This document shows positions 52,244 to 62,026 of a DNA stretch of 64,000 nt, in pieces. The notes beneath the pieces were generated by a model that saw only the letters and a program-made list of their open reading frames with translations, ran no database searches and was not told the origin of the DNA. Both the position numbers and the translations under genes were made by a program. This DNA comes from Actinomycetes bacterium (GTDB lineage Bacteria; Actinomycetota; Actinomycetes; JAHEKZ01). Each line of letters opens with the position of its first letter. Positions within the stretch are counted from its first letter, which is position 1. The stretch covers positions 1 to 64,000 of the forward strand of contig JAJAYZ010000085.1 of NCBI GenBank assembly GCA_027118455.1, read 5' to 3'.

Positions 52244-53110
52244 TCAGTTCAGGACGGGAGCATCGGAGTACTCGGTCATCCACCGGTTGGTGATGTCGAG
52301 TAGCTCGCCGGACTCGGTGATGGAGCCCACCGCCTGGTTGACGCAGGCGACCAGGGGGTTGTCCTTCTGCAGCACCAGCCCCCAGGTGTCGGCAGCGGCC
52401 TGCTGCGGCAGCTGCCCGATCACCGTCCCGGGAACCTTGGCGGCCGCGAGGTAAAGAGTGGTCGGCAGGTCAGTCACGATCGCATCGATCTGACCATTGG
52501 CGAGAGCCTGCGTCGACTGGGTGGTGTCGTCGAACACGGCAACTTCTTGGGTGGGGGCAATCTGAGTTTGGACATCTTCCAACGCCGTTGTGCCGATCTG
52601 GACGCCGATCTTGGCGTCCTGAAGCTCAGCGAGGGTGGTGACGTCGGCAAACTGACTGTCGTTGAGGACGAGCGCGCCGTTCGATGCCCTGTAGTAGGGA
52701 TCGCTGAACGTCACTGCGGTTTCGCGCTTAGGCGTGATCGAGATCTGGTTGAGCGCGAAGTCGTGGTCCTTGTCGCCTGGGGCGAACAGCTGACTGAAGT
52801 TGGCGAACGTCCACTCCACCTGGTCGGCGGAGAATCCCATCTCCTTGGCAACCGCATAGGCCGTTGCTGCCTCGAAGCCCTTGCCGTTGGTCGGCTTGTT
52901 GTCGATTACGTATGGCGGATAGGCGGGGTCGCTGGTGGCGATCGTGAGAGTCCCGTCCTTGACCGTCGTGATGTCCCCGCACGCGTCCCCTCCGGTCGAC
53001 GTGGCTGCTGGTGCGTTCTCCTCTTGGGCGCACGACGAGAGCACCAGAACTGCGGCCACCGATGCGGCGAGCACGACGGCGGAGCGGAGCGAGGATCGGA
53101 CGGTGCGCAT
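52244..53110 (-). CDS. Polar amino-acid ABC transporter substrate-binding lipoprotein
   Basis: A 288-aa family 3 binding protein. The signal peptide ends in lipobox LSSC. GTLTIATSDPAYPPYVI and FNxI-like DFALNQISITPKRE with FSDPYY are typical of amino-acid receptors. GGAGG precedes the ATG. Specificity is undetermined. Confidence 0.92.
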   Translation of the reverse strand: MRTVRSSLRSAVVLAASVAAVLVLSSCAQEENAPAATSTGGDACGDITTVKDGTLTIATSDPAYPPYVIDNKPTNGKGFEAATAYAVAKEMGFSADQVEWTFANFSQLFAPGDKDHDFALNQISITPKRETAVTFSDPYYRASNGALVLNDSQFADVTTLAELQDAKIGVQIGTTALEDVQTQIAPTQEVAVFDDTTQSTQALANGQIDAIVTDLPTTLYLAAAKVPGTVIGQLPQQAAADTWGLVLQKDNPLVACVNQAVGSITESGELLDITNRWMTEYSDAPVLN

Positions 53111-53176
53111 GGGGCCTCCGGGGCTCGTGGGTGGAGATGTCCCCCACCTGACATGCCAGTGAACGTGGCCCGAAGC

Positions 53177-54883
53177 CTAGCGCCGGGCCACCGCCCACGC
53201 GCGCAGGGTGTCGATCCGTGCCTGCAGGTGGCCGGAGTCGGCCAGCGGAACGAGAGGGCCGCCACAGGCCACCCGGAGGTCGCCGTGGATGACGGCATGC
53301 GGCTTGCCGGTTCGGTGGTGCCAGGCAGCCACCAAGCCATTCAGCTCACGGCGCAGGTCGGCCACTGACCGGTAGTCAACCGATGATGCGGCCGTAGCGG
53401 TCGTGATTCGTTTGGCCTGCTGCGACTGACGCTCCTTAAGAAGTACTGCGACCTGGTCAGGTTCGAGCAGACCCGGTAGCCCTAGATAGTCGTGCTCCTC
53501 CTGAGAGCCGGCCTCGGTCATATGCCCGAACTCACCACCGTCGAAGACCACGCGGTCAAAGCGCGCAGCCGACTCAAGAGCCTCGAAGGTGCCATCGCCC
53601 AAACCAGCCTCACTCTGTTCAGCCTCTGCACGAGCGAGCAGATCACGCTCGGCGGCAAAGAGATCGTCTTCGTCGCGAACCACCCGGCCCAGGACGTGGT
53701 CGCGCTCCTCCTCCATCAACGAAGCGTGCTGAAGCAAGGTGGGAATGCTTGGTAGGAAGATCGAAGCGGTCTCACCCCGCCGTCTGGAGCGGACAAAGCG
53801 CCCGACTGCCTGCGAAAAGAAGAGTGGCGTTGTGGTGGTTGTTGCATAGACGCCAACGGCAAGCCGCGGAATGTCGACGCCCTCGCTGACCATCCGAACA
53901 GCGACCAACCAACGCGCAGTGGAAGAAGAGAACTTCTCGATGACGCTGCTCGCTCTGGGGTCGTCGGAGAGCACCGTCGGCACCCTCTCGCCACAGATGC
54001 GACTCAGCAGTCGGGCGTAGTGGCGCGCATGCTCGTGGTCGGTCGCGATGACCAGGCCCCCAGCATCGGGCACTGTGCGGCGCACTTCCTCAAGGCGTCG
54101 GTCAGCCGCGGAAAGGACCGAGCCGATCCACTCGCCCTTGGGGTCGAGGGCCGTTCGCAGTGCTTGGGCAGTGGCGTCCGGGCCAATGTCCTCGCCGAGC
54201 CGGGCTGCAACCTCGTCACCGGCTCGAGTACGCCACCGCATCTCACCGGAGTACGCGAGGAAGAGCACCGGACGCACCACTCCGTCCTTCAGCGCGTCGG
54301 CATACCCGTACGAACGGTCAGACGAGCTGCGGGGCAGTCCGTCCCCATCTGGTTCGTACCGAACAAAGGGAATAGCATTGACATCAGAGCGGAACGGCGT
54401 CCCGGTCAGGGCTAGCCGGTGCGCCGCAGGCTCGAAGGCCTCACGCACCGCGCTGCCCCAAGACATGGCATCGCCGGCATGGTGGATCTCATCGAGGATC
54501 ACCAGCGTCTTGCGGTTCTCGGTGCGAGCCCGGTGCAGCATCGGGTGCGAGGCCACCTGCGCGTAGGTGACCACAACGCCGTCGAAGGCTTGACCCGTCG
54601 CGCCTTGGGCGTTGGTGAAACGCGGATCGAGTCGAACACCGAGCAGGGTGGCCGCATCGGCCCACTGCTGCTTCAGATGCTCGGTGGGCGCCACCACCGT
54701 GATGGCCCGCACCTGCCTGGCAGCCAGCAGCTCTGCCGCGATCTTGAGTGCGAAGGTGGTCTTTCCTGCCCCGGGGGTGGCGACCATCAGATAGTCCCGC
54801 GGCCGTTCGGCCATCCACTCCGCAAGTGCGGCGCGCTGCCAGCTGCGCAGCGGCGTGGCGGCTGGTCGGGTTTGTGTACTCAC
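53177..54883 (-). CDS. Superfamily II DEAD/DEAH-box helicase
   Basis: A 568-aa helicase. The N-terminal RecA domain has APGAGKTT-like ATPGAGKTT (~36), DEIHHAGD (~131) and LTGTPFRS. The second domain has SEGVDIP and QAVGRFVRS. The C-terminal ~150 residues are not a known domain. It resembles stand-alone actinobacterial helicases with a ResIII-type core; no nuclease or methylase partner is adjacent, so a restriction or defence role is unsupported. Confidence 0.85.
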   Translation of the reverse strand: MSTQTRPAATPLRSWQRAALAEWMAERPRDYLMVATPGAGKTTFALKIAAELLAARQVRAITVVAPTEHLKQQWADAATLLGVRLDPRFTNAQGATGQAFDGVVVTYAQVASHPMLHRARTENRKTLVILDEIHHAGDAMSWGSAVREAFEPAAHRLALTGTPFRSDVNAIPFVRYEPDGDGLPRSSSDRSYGYADALKDGVVRPVLFLAYSGEMRWRTRAGDEVAARLGEDIGPDATAQALRTALDPKGEWIGSVLSAADRRLEEVRRTVPDAGGLVIATDHEHARHYARLLSRICGERVPTVLSDDPRASSVIEKFSSSTARWLVAVRMVSEGVDIPRLAVGVYATTTTTPLFFSQAVGRFVRSRRRGETASIFLPSIPTLLQHASLMEEERDHVLGRVVRDEDDLFAAERDLLARAEAEQSEAGLGDGTFEALESAARFDRVVFDGGEFGHMTEAGSQEEHDYLGLPGLLEPDQVAVLLKERQSQQAKRITTATAASSVDYRSVADLRRELNGLVAAWHHRTGKPHAVIHGDLRVACGGPLVPLADSGHLQARIDTLRAWAVARR

Positions 54884-54954
54884 GGGGGCCCGAGCCTAGG
54901 CATCGGCCAACGCTTCCACCGCCACCCCTCCGCGCTCGGCGTGTCAGACCATGA

Positions 54955-56382
54955 TCAACCGGATGGCCCGGTGGCAACCCGCGGCGCCCCCCTGGGAGCC
55001 ACGACGGTGCCAACGGCTGCGATGGCTGTCATCACCAAGAAGATGGTGAGGTAGACGCCACCGTCCTGGCCGGCTCGAGCATGCGCCGTTGCGAAGATGA
55101 CCCCGCCGAGTCCGGTGGCCAGAATGACGCCGAGCGAGTCAGAGATCTGTAGCGCCGCTGAGTTCACGCCTTGTTCTTCAGGGGGCGAGAGCTTCAGGAC
55201 CAGAACGCCGAGTGAGCCGTACAAGATGCCCATGCCGAACGAACCAACTGCCCAGGTGAGCGCAACCACTTGCCACGACACAGCCTCCAGAGCGACGACA
55301 CTTGAAAGAGCGAGGCCGGCCGTCGTGAAGGCCGCACCGATCACCACCAGCCGATCACGGCTGATGCTCAAGGTGGGACGCCCTTGGATCCAGCTACCGA
55401 GGAACCATCCAAGGGCTGCGCCAGACAACGAGCCGCCAGCGAAGACCGACGACAGTCCGCGTTCGTTGACCAGCATCAGCGGGACGAACCACTCAGCCGC
55501 AAAGAACGACCCGGCAAACACGCCACGGATCAGCACGACTGTTGGCAGCCCCCGCCTTGCTCGCAGCGTGCCTGGGGGTAGCAACCGGGGAACCGCATAG
55601 GCCAGCAGACCGATGGCGACAGGTGCGAGGATCAGCGAAAACGTGTCGAGACGCTGACCCGCCACCTGCAGAAGGACCACACCGACCGCGGCCAGAAGGG
55701 CCAGTCGCTTGCGCCCCGGGGCTGGGTCAGCGTCGGGATCCGGCTCGACGTGCATCGCCTGAAGCCGCGGAATGAGGACAGCGCCGACCGGGATCAACAG
55801 CAGCAGGACGCCGAAGAAGACCCAACGCCATCCGAAGGCATCGGTAATGAGTCCGGCCACGAGTGGACCAACGATTCCCGGCACCACCCACGAGCCGGAA
55901 AGAGCGGTGAAGACCCGCGGCCTCAGGTGCTCGGGGTAGGCGCGTCCGATGATGACGTAGAGTGCGACGATGGCAGCGCCGAAGCCCAAACCCTGAAAGG
56001 CCCTCCCGAGCAGCAGCACCGGCATCGTCGGAGCAAACCCGCAGATCAAGGTGCCGATGACGAAGGCGACGAGACCGCTAGCCAGCGGCGGAACCGGACC
56101 GCGACGGTCGGCCCACCCCCCTGCCGCCGCCATCGCGTAAAGACCAGCCGCAGTGACCGCGGTGGAACCCCACGCGTACCAGGCGAGCCCGTCGAGCTCG
56201 CGCGCCGCCGTCGGCATCGCCGTGATGACGCCCATCGCCTCAAAGGCCACGATCGTCATGACCGAGATCACGCCGAGGGTCAGGACGCGGTACTCCGCAC
56301 CGAAGATGCTGCCGGGGTCGTCCTCGGGCTGGAATCCTTCAGCGGTGACGTCGGTCGTCTCTGGCTCAGGCGGCGTGGTCAC
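54955..56382 (-). CDS. MFS transporter
   Basis: A 475-aa permease with about 14 membrane segments. It shows GGWADRRG in the 2-3 loop and LGRAFQGLGFGAAIVALYVIIG in the fourth region. It is a multidrug-like family member without diagnostic substrate features. It stands alone between the helicase and the M43 protease. GTG start. Confidence 0.85.
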   Translation of the reverse strand: MTTPPEPETTDVTAEGFQPEDDPGSIFGAEYRVLTLGVISVMTIVAFEAMGVITAMPTAARELDGLAWYAWGSTAVTAAGLYAMAAAGGWADRRGPVPPLASGLVAFVIGTLICGFAPTMPVLLLGRAFQGLGFGAAIVALYVIIGRAYPEHLRPRVFTALSGSWVVPGIVGPLVAGLITDAFGWRWVFFGVLLLLIPVGAVLIPRLQAMHVEPDPDADPAPGRKRLALLAAVGVVLLQVAGQRLDTFSLILAPVAIGLLAYAVPRLLPPGTLRARRGLPTVVLIRGVFAGSFFAAEWFVPLMLVNERGLSSVFAGGSLSGAALGWFLGSWIQGRPTLSISRDRLVVIGAAFTTAGLALSSVVALEAVSWQVVALTWAVGSFGMGILYGSLGVLVLKLSPPEEQGVNSAALQISDSLGVILATGLGGVIFATAHARAGQDGGVYLTIFLVMTAIAAVGTVVAPRGAPRVATGPSG

Positions 56383-56411
56383 CTCACCAGCGTAGGGACA
56401 CGATCAGGAAG

Positions 56412-57392
56412 TCACACGGTGGAGCGGTAGGTGACCCACTGGCTTGCGAGACGTTCGGACTGCCCGGCGGTAAACCGGTCCATGCAGGTGTCGTCGCTGT
56501 AGTCCATGAAGTTGTGGATCGGGTCGACTCCATCGGCTCGACACGAGTCACGTCGCTTGGGGCATCCGTAGCCAGGCCTGCGTTCAGCCGGGGTATCGGC
56601 GACCAGGTCGTTCGCCTTCGTACAGCCGCCTTGGAAGGTGTGGTAGAGCCCCAGCCAGTGGCCCACCTCGTGTGTCCCGGTGTCGCCGCGGTTGTACGGC
56701 GCTGCGTTGCCACCGGGCATCGAGTCGGTCAGCAGAACGACTCCGTCGTTCAATGGGTTCCGCGAGTACTTCTGCGGGAAGGTGGCCCACCCCAGGAGGT
56801 CTCCACCGATGTTGGCGGCGTAGATGTTGAGGGTGTCGGGCCCACCAATGCGCAGAAAAGCTTTGGCTTCCTGCTCGGCGGTACTGCCGTACTTCATCGT
56901 CGACCAGTCGCTGTTGGTTTTGAAGTCAGCGGGCGCTGCGAGGGAGAACCGGAAGGGCGTATCCACAGCGCTGTTGCTGCTGTGCCCTGAGTACGAGCGG
57001 TTGAGCACCCTGATCTGGTCCCTGGCCTGCTGCTGGCGAGCAAGCTGCTGATCTGGCGTGAGATCAGTGGCGGTGATGAAGTGGATGTAGGTGGGGATGG
57101 TCACCTCACCGGCAACGAGCCGGGCCTGTACGGTCGGTGCCTCACGGAGTCGCTGGGTGTTCGGGTCGACCCGCACCTCACCGGCACCTCTAGCGCCAGT
57201 CTGCATCGCATGGGGCTCGAAGCAGTCCGCAGCAGCACTCTGGACGGCGATCGCTCCGGTCGCGACGGGAGCGACGGAGGCCATCCCGGCAGCCAGGAGG
57301 GCCAGCGTGGCCACCGCCACGAAACGGGCCCCCCAACGGGCCGCGAGATGGTTCGACACAAGTGACCTCCGGGGCACGGTTGGAAACAGCAT
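56412..57392 (-). CDS. Secreted M43-type zinc metalloprotease
   Basis: A 326-aa exported protease with a signal peptide (to ~50). The active site THEVGHWLGLYH fits HExxHxxGxxH of pappalysin-like metzincins. DSMPGGN and NFMDYSDDTCMDRFTAGQ near the C-terminus provide the Met-turn and calcium or disulfide region. It probably degrades proteins outside the cell. Confidence 0.9.
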   Translation of the reverse strand: MLFPTVPRRSLVSNHLAARWGARFVAVATLALLAAGMASVAPVATGAIAVQSAAADCFEPHAMQTGARGAGEVRVDPNTQRLREAPTVQARLVAGEVTIPTYIHFITATDLTPDQQLARQQQARDQIRVLNRSYSGHSSNSAVDTPFRFSLAAPADFKTNSDWSTMKYGSTAEQEAKAFLRIGGPDTLNIYAANIGGDLLGWATFPQKYSRNPLNDGVVLLTDSMPGGNAAPYNRGDTGTHEVGHWLGLYHTFQGGCTKANDLVADTPAERRPGYGCPKRRDSCRADGVDPIHNFMDYSDDTCMDRFTAGQSERLASQWVTYRSTV

Positions 57393-57491
57393 GGCGAGAT
57401 TATGCCGTGGTGCCTAGGGCAGATCGGGTGACCGCCACGGGGCTGTGGATGAGCGCTTTGTTGGCACGCCGTCCCGCGCAACGAGCGTGAG

Positions 57492-57776
57492 TTACGGCGT
57501 TCGGTCTCCTCCGCCACCCGGCAGGGACTCGTAGATGTCCTTGCAGTCTGGACAGACCGGGAACTTCTGTGGGTCGCGGTTGGGGATCCACACCTTGCCG
57601 CAAAGGGCAATCACCGCAGTGCCGGTGACCGCACTCTCCATGACCTTGTCCTTTTGCACGTAGTGGGCGAAGCGCTCGTGGTCGCCGGGCTCGACGGCCG
57701 CCTCCTCCACGCGCTCGTCCAGGAGCGTGCCGAGGCCGCCGTTGTCGGTTTCAGGGCCAAGCGGGTCAGTCGTCAC
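57492..57776 (-). CDS. DUF3039 protein, probable zinc finger
   Basis: A 94-aa protein. HERFAHYVQKDKV, AVIALCGKVWIPNRDPQKFPVCPDCKDIY gives a C...CPDC metal site. DUF3039 is a conserved actinobacterial family of unknown function. GTG start; yqgE ends and starts nearby on the same strand. Confidence 0.85.
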   Translation of the reverse strand: MTTDPLGPETDNGGLGTLLDERVEEAAVEPGDHERFAHYVQKDKVMESAVTGTAVIALCGKVWIPNRDPQKFPVCPDCKDIYESLPGGGGDRTP

Positions 57777-57794
57777 GTGCAGGAGTGTAAACCG

Positions 57795-58391
57795 TCAGTT
57801 CAGCGACGGGTCTTCGGGAAACGTCGCCACGACAGCCAGCCGCGGTGGCTGCCTCCGCAGCACCTTCTCCCACAGGCGCTCGGGCTCATCGCAGGACAGG
57901 TCACCCAGCTCAGCATCGACGACGAACCAGGATCCTTGATCGATCTCGGCCTCCAGCTGGTCTGACCCCCAGCCCGCGTAGCCAGCGAAGACCCGCATGG
58001 AGGCGATCTCTCCGGCGATCAGTTCCGCGGAGGCATCGAGGTCGACCAGCCCGATTCCGGCGTGGACATGCCGAAAACCCAACGGCTCATCGTCCTCGCC
58101 ATGGCCGGCGGTTCGCGCGGCGAGCGCGAGCGCGCTGTCACGACCGACAGGGCCGCCCTGAAAGACCACCTGGGGCGGGGCCGCGTAGAGGTGCCAGTCA
58201 GGCAAGATCTCGCTGACGTCGGTGGTGGACGGACGGTTCAGGACGACGCCCAGCGCCCCGCTCTCATCGTGATCGACGAGGAGCACAATGGTCCTGGAAA
58301 AATGCGGATCACCGAGTTCGGGTGACGCCACCAGCAGCCGCCCGGTCAGTGTCTGCTCGACCCAGGCGTCCGGGGCGCTCGACTCGTCCAT
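57795..58391 (-). CDS. YqgE/AlgH family protein (DUF179)
   Basis: A 198-aa protein. Conserved stretches are GRLLVASPELGDPHFSRTIVLLVDH, GVVLNRPS, QGGPVG and FAGYAGWGSDQLEAEI. Biochemical function is unknown. ATG 58391 is preferred to the longer frame. Confidence 0.9.
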   Translation of the reverse strand: MDESSAPDAWVEQTLTGRLLVASPELGDPHFSRTIVLLVDHDESGALGVVLNRPSTTDVSEILPDWHLYAAPPQVVFQGGPVGRDSALALAARTAGHGEDDEPLGFRHVHAGIGLVDLDASAELIAGEIASMRVFAGYAGWGSDQLEAEIDQGSWFVVDAELGDLSCDEPERLWEKVLRRQPPRLAVVATFPEDPSLN

Positions 58392-58437
58392 GCCGCCATC
58401 TTCACCCAGAACGATCACCGGCTCCAGCCCTTAGGCT

Positions 58438-58830
58438 TCAAGGGCCTGCGAGGGACTGAAGTGCGGCCCTGAGTCGATCGGTCGCCTCGCTGGCGACAGC
58501 GTTCAGTGCATCGTCGCCAGCAACCCTCATCATCTCCATCGGGTCGGCTGCCTCGACCAGCACCTGGTCGCCGTCCTGTCGCACCACGACGTTGCAGGGC
58601 AGCAGAACGCTGATGGATGCCTGGGCACTGATGGCTCGGTAGGCGAGCGTGGGGTTACATGCGCCGAGGATGAGGAAAGGGCCGACGTCGGTGTCGAGCT
58701 TGGCCTTCATCGTGGCCTGCACATCGATCTCAGTGAGGATGCCGAAGCCCTGGTCTTCGAGCGCCCTACGGGCGCGCGTGACGACGTCGTCGAAGGGGGC
58801 TGCCACGTGGGTCTTGAGTGAGATCTTCAT
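58438..58830 (-). CDS. DUF302 protein
   Basis: A 130-aa protein of the DUF302 fold: FDDVVTRARRALEDQGFGILTEIDVQATM, then LGACNPTLAYRAI and LPCNVVV, with two conserved cysteines. DUF302 genes commonly accompany persulfide or copper-stress genes. It is divergent from thioredoxin across a CsoR-like palindrome 7 bp from the start codon. Confidence 0.88.
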   Translation of the reverse strand: MKISLKTHVAAPFDDVVTRARRALEDQGFGILTEIDVQATMKAKLDTDVGPFLILGACNPTLAYRAISAQASISVLLPCNVVVRQDGDQVLVEAADPMEMMRVAGDDALNAVASEATDRLRAALQSLAGP

Positions 58831-58836
58831 GGAATA

Positions 58837-58852
58837 ATACCCTAGGGGGTAT
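58837..58852. promoter_or_regulatory. CsoR/CstR-type operator
   Basis: ATACCCTAGGGGGTAT, arms ATACCC/GGGTAT around a 4-bp centre, closely resembles known CsoR/CstR operators. It lies between the divergent DUF302 and thioredoxin genes. No csoR gene is in the window. Confidence 0.7.
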
Positions 58853-58897
58853 CGTTGAACCGATCAACTGAGCCATCGCCGACTGGAGGAGACGCAA

Positions 58898-59275
58898 GTG
58901 TCCACCTTGACCCTGACCAAGGAGAACTTCACCGAGACGATCGGTGGTAACGACATCGTCGTCATCGACTTCTGGGCGGCCTGGTGCGGTCCCTGCCGGG
59001 CATTCGGTCCCGTCTTCGAGAGCGCCAGCGAGTCGCACACAGACGTCGTCTTCGCCAAGGTCGACACCGAGGACCAGCAGGAGCTGGCCGGCATGTTCGG
59101 GATCACCTCGATTCCCACGTTGGTCGCCTTCCGAGAGAAGGTTCTCGTATTCGGCGAGGCCGGCGCCCTGCCGGCTCCTGAGCTGGAGAAGGTGCTGGCC
59201 AGGGTCCGCGACCTTGATATGGCCGAGGTGCATCAGAAGGTTGCCGATGAGCAGAAGCCCGCCAAGCCAGCTTGA
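58898..59275 (+). CDS. Thioredoxin
   Basis: A 125-aa thioredoxin with WAAWCGPCRAFGP active site (~31) and the cis-proline in ITSIPTL (~72). The ~20-residue C-terminal tail is longer than usual. GTG start behind GGAGGAG. It shares the CsoR-like operator with DUF302, so it probably serves metal or reactive-sulfur stress rather than the bulk thioredoxin system. Confidence 0.92.
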   Translation: MSTLTLTKENFTETIGGNDIVVIDFWAAWCGPCRAFGPVFESASESHTDVVFAKVDTEDQQELAGMFGITSIPTLVAFREKVLVFGEAGALPAPELEKVLARVRDLDMAEVHQKVADEQKPAKPA

Positions 59276-59322
59276 TCCAAAGCCCGACCTGACAGCGCAC
59301 TCTCGACTAGGTTCTCTGTTCC

Positions 59323-60759
59323 ATGGGGGATCGAACGCTGTCGACGCCCGGCGTCTCACGGGCGCTCGCCTTGCTCGTTGCTGCCGGCTCAGTGCCGCTC
59401 ATAGCGCTGGGCGGCCTCTCCACCCCGGCCGCTGTGGCTGGGGTGATCACGCCCTCACCCCCGAACATCGTGCTGATTCTCACCGATGACCAAGGCAATG
59501 ACATGTTCGGCCCGATGCCGCGGACGCGGGCCTCGCTGCTCGATCAAGGGGTCACCTTCAGCAATGGCATCAGCCCCACATCGCTCTGCTGCCCTGCGCG
59601 AGCGGCCCTCCTCAGCGGCACCTACTCGCACACCAACGGTGTCTGGACCAACGGGCCTCCGCTCGGCGGCTGGCAGGCGTTCTCTGGCATGGAGTCTCAC
59701 ACCGTCGCGACTGCCCTCGACGACGTCGGCTACCAGACAGGCTTCTTCGGCAAGTACCTCAATGGTTGGTCATCGCCGGCAGACCCGGTCGTCCCAGCCG
59801 GCTGGGACTCCTTCTCCGCGATGCGGGGGCCTTCTGGGGCAGGAGGGGCGTACTACGACTACGAGCTCGTGGGAATCGGTCAACGCGAGAGCTTCGGCGC
59901 CACCCCCGAGGACTACAGCACCGACGTCCTCGCAACCAGGGCCAGCGACTTCGTCACCGCTGCGGACCCGGCCGCCCCCCTCTTCGTCATCTACGCACCC
60001 TACGGACCCCATGCTCCCTCCAACCCAGCACCGCGCCACGTCGGCACCTGGCCAACCGCGGCACTGCAGCCGCCAGCCAACGAGGAAGACATGTCCGACA
60101 AACCAGCCTTCATGCAGTCACTGGCACCCATCCCCAAAAGGAAGCTGCGGCGAGCCATTCGCAAACAGAATGAGTCGCTCATCTCTGTCGACGAGGGCGT
60201 CCAAAAGCTCATTGAGGCGGTTGGCGCAGACCGAGCCGCCAACACGCTCTTCGTCTTCCTCTCCGACAATGCGCTGCTGAATGGCGACCACCGGCTTCGG
60301 GGCAAGTACGTGCCCTACGAGGGTGCGACCGAGATTCCGATCGCGCTGCGCTGGGACGGTGTCATAGCGCCAGGGCAGGTCGACCCTCGAATTTTCACCA
60401 TCCAGGACGTGACGACCACGATCGTCGAGGCAGCCGGTGCCACGCTGCCGACCGAAGGGGTCAGCTACCTGTCGGGAACCCGCGACGGGACAGTGGTTGA
60501 GGGTGTTGAGACGACCAATGACGGCTTCACTCGTCCGGCGTACTGCGGCTGGCGCACCGAGCAGTACCTCTACGTCCGGTACAGCAACGGTGCTGGCGAT
60601 GAGCTCTACGACTACGCGCTCGACCCTGACGAGCTCGACAACAGAGCCACAGACCCCTCGTACACCAAGACGCTCGGCCAGCTTCGAGCCACCGCGCAGC
60701 CAGCCTGCACTCCGGGTCCTCCCGGTTTCCGCTGGGACGCCGAGCCGGTAACCCCGTAG
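59323..60759 (+). CDS. Secreted sulfatase
   Basis: A 478-aa formylglycine-dependent sulfatase with a signal peptide (~1-38). [15 protein letters not shown] gives the metal aspartates, and [21 protein letters not shown] contains CxPxR, whose cysteine becomes formylglycine. GKYLNGW and YGPHAPS follow as in family S1. It hydrolyses an extracellular sulfate ester, possibly a sulfated polysaccharide. Confidence 0.92.
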   Translation: MGDRTLSTPGVSRALALLVAAGSVPLIALGGLSTPAAVAGVITPSPPNIVLILTDDQGNDMFGPMPRTRASLLDQGVTFSNGISPTSLCCPARAALLSGTYSHTNGVWTNGPPLGGWQAFSGMESHTVATALDDVGYQTGFFGKYLNGWSSPADPVVPAGWDSFSAMRGPSGAGGAYYDYELVGIGQRESFGATPEDYSTDVLATRASDFVTAADPAAPLFVIYAPYGPHAPSNPAPRHVGTWPTAALQPPANEEDMSDKPAFMQSLAPIPKRKLRRAIRKQNESLISVDEGVQKLIEAVGADRAANTLFVFLSDNALLNGDHRLRGKYVPYEGATEIPIALRWDGVIAPGQVDPRIFTIQDVTTTIVEAAGATLPTEGVSYLSGTRDGTVVEGVETTNDGFTRPAYCGWRTEQYLYVRYSNGAGDELYDYALDPDELDNRATDPSYTKTLGQLRATAQPACTPGPPGFRWDAEPVTP

Positions 60760-60784
60760 GCTCCCTGAAGTCGAGGGAGGCTCC

Positions 60785-62014
60785 ATGGTGTTTCGCGTCG
60801 AGTCCGAGGTCGGGCAGCTGCGGCAGGTCATCGTCCACCGGCCCGGCTTGGAGTTGGCCCGCCTCACGCCGAGCAACGTCCACAGCCTGCTCTTCGACGA
60901 CGTCCTCTGGGCCGAGCGTGCCGTCGAAGAGCACGATGCCTTCACACAGGCATTGCGCGACCACGGCGCACAAGTGCACTACTTCAACGAACTGCTTGGT
61001 GAGGCGCTCGAGTTGGAAGACGCCCGTGAGTTCCTCCTCGAACGCGTCGTGCACGAGGAGACGATGGGCCCGACCCTGGTGACGCCCTTGCGCGACCTCA
61101 TCGCCAACACCGAGCCACAAGAGCTCGCCGACTTCATGATCGGCGGGATCCTCAAGAAGGACCTCCCGGCCCCGGAGTGGCCGAGTTTGCTCTGGCGCCT
61201 GCTAGACGACGAAGACTTCCTGCTTGCGCCTCTCCCCAACCACCTCTTCCAGCGCGACAACTCCGCATGGGTCTACGGCGGGGTCTCGGTCAACCCGATG
61301 GCCAAAGCGGCACGCAAGCGTGAGGCAATCCACTCTCGACTCATCTACCGCTTTCACCCAATGTTCGCGGCCGCCAAGGACGACATCGTCGTGTACTACG
61401 GCGACGACGACGAGGTGCACGACCCGGCCACCTGTGAGGGCGGCGACATCCTCGTCATCGGCAACGGGGCCGTCATGATCGGCCTCAGCGAACGAACGAC
61501 GCCGCAGGGCGTAGAGATTCTCGCCAGCAGCTACTTCCGACTGAGCGGTGGCGCCGTCAACCGGGTGATTGCTGTCGAGCTACCGAAGACCCGAGCCTTC
61601 ATGCACCTCGACACCGCCATGACGATGTTGGATGCCACCAGCTTCATCACCTACCGTTATCTGCCGCCTGAGATGCGCAGCTACACGATCACGCCGGGAG
61701 ACGATGGATCGTTGACGATCGCCCAGAACGACGACCTCTGGTCGGCAGTCGCCGCAGCTCTCGAGATCGACCGGGTTCGCGTCCTGGCGGTGACCCAAGA
61801 CATCAGGGCAGCCGAACGCGAGCAGTGGGATGACGGCAACAACTTCCTGGCCCTGTCCCCCGGCGTAGTCGTGGGGTACGAACGCAACATCACGACAAAC
61901 CGCTACCTCGAGGAGCAGGGCATCGAGGTCATCGCCGCGGCCGGCAGCGAACTCGGACGCGGTCGCGGCGGACCCCGTTGTATGACCTGCCCGATCGAGC
62001 GCGGGCCAGCCTGA
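60785..62014 (+). CDS. arcA: Arginine deiminase
   Basis: A 409-aa enzyme converting arginine to citrulline and ammonia. Motifs include [10 protein letters not shown] at the start, [12 protein letters not shown], the HLDTAMTML histidine, and the catalytic cysteine in [13 protein letters not shown] at the end. No arcB, arcC or arcD is adjacent, so it works outside a full local operon. Confidence 0.94.
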   Translation: MVFRVESEVGQLRQVIVHRPGLELARLTPSNVHSLLFDDVLWAERAVEEHDAFTQALRDHGAQVHYFNELLGEALELEDAREFLLERVVHEETMGPTLVTPLRDLIANTEPQELADFMIGGILKKDLPAPEWPSLLWRLLDDEDFLLAPLPNHLFQRDNSAWVYGGVSVNPMAKAARKREAIHSRLIYRFHPMFAAAKDDIVVYYGDDDEVHDPATCEGGDILVIGNGAVMIGLSERTTPQGVEILASSYFRLSGGAVNRVIAVELPKTRAFMHLDTAMTMLDATSFITYRYLPPEMRSYTITPGDDGSLTIAQNDDLWSAVAAALEIDRVRVLAVTQDIRAAEREQWDDGNNFLALSPGVVVGYERNITTNRYLEEQGIEVIAAAGSELGRGRGGPRCMTCPIERGPA

Positions 62015-62026
62015 CCTAGGTCAGGC
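62009..62026. terminator. 18-bp palindrome spanning both convergent stops
   Basis: GCCTGACCTAGGTCAGGC is a perfect palindrome that contains the arcA stop and the pckG stop, so each gene ends in the same codons. A 7-bp stem with a 4-nt loop could form on either strand; no T-tract follows. A compact bidirectional terminator is plausible. Confidence 0.45.

Noticed and set aside
53177-54883. Helicase as part of a phage-defence system
   Set aside because: No nuclease, methylase or other defence partner flanks it; the neighbours are an ABC transporter and an MFS gene.
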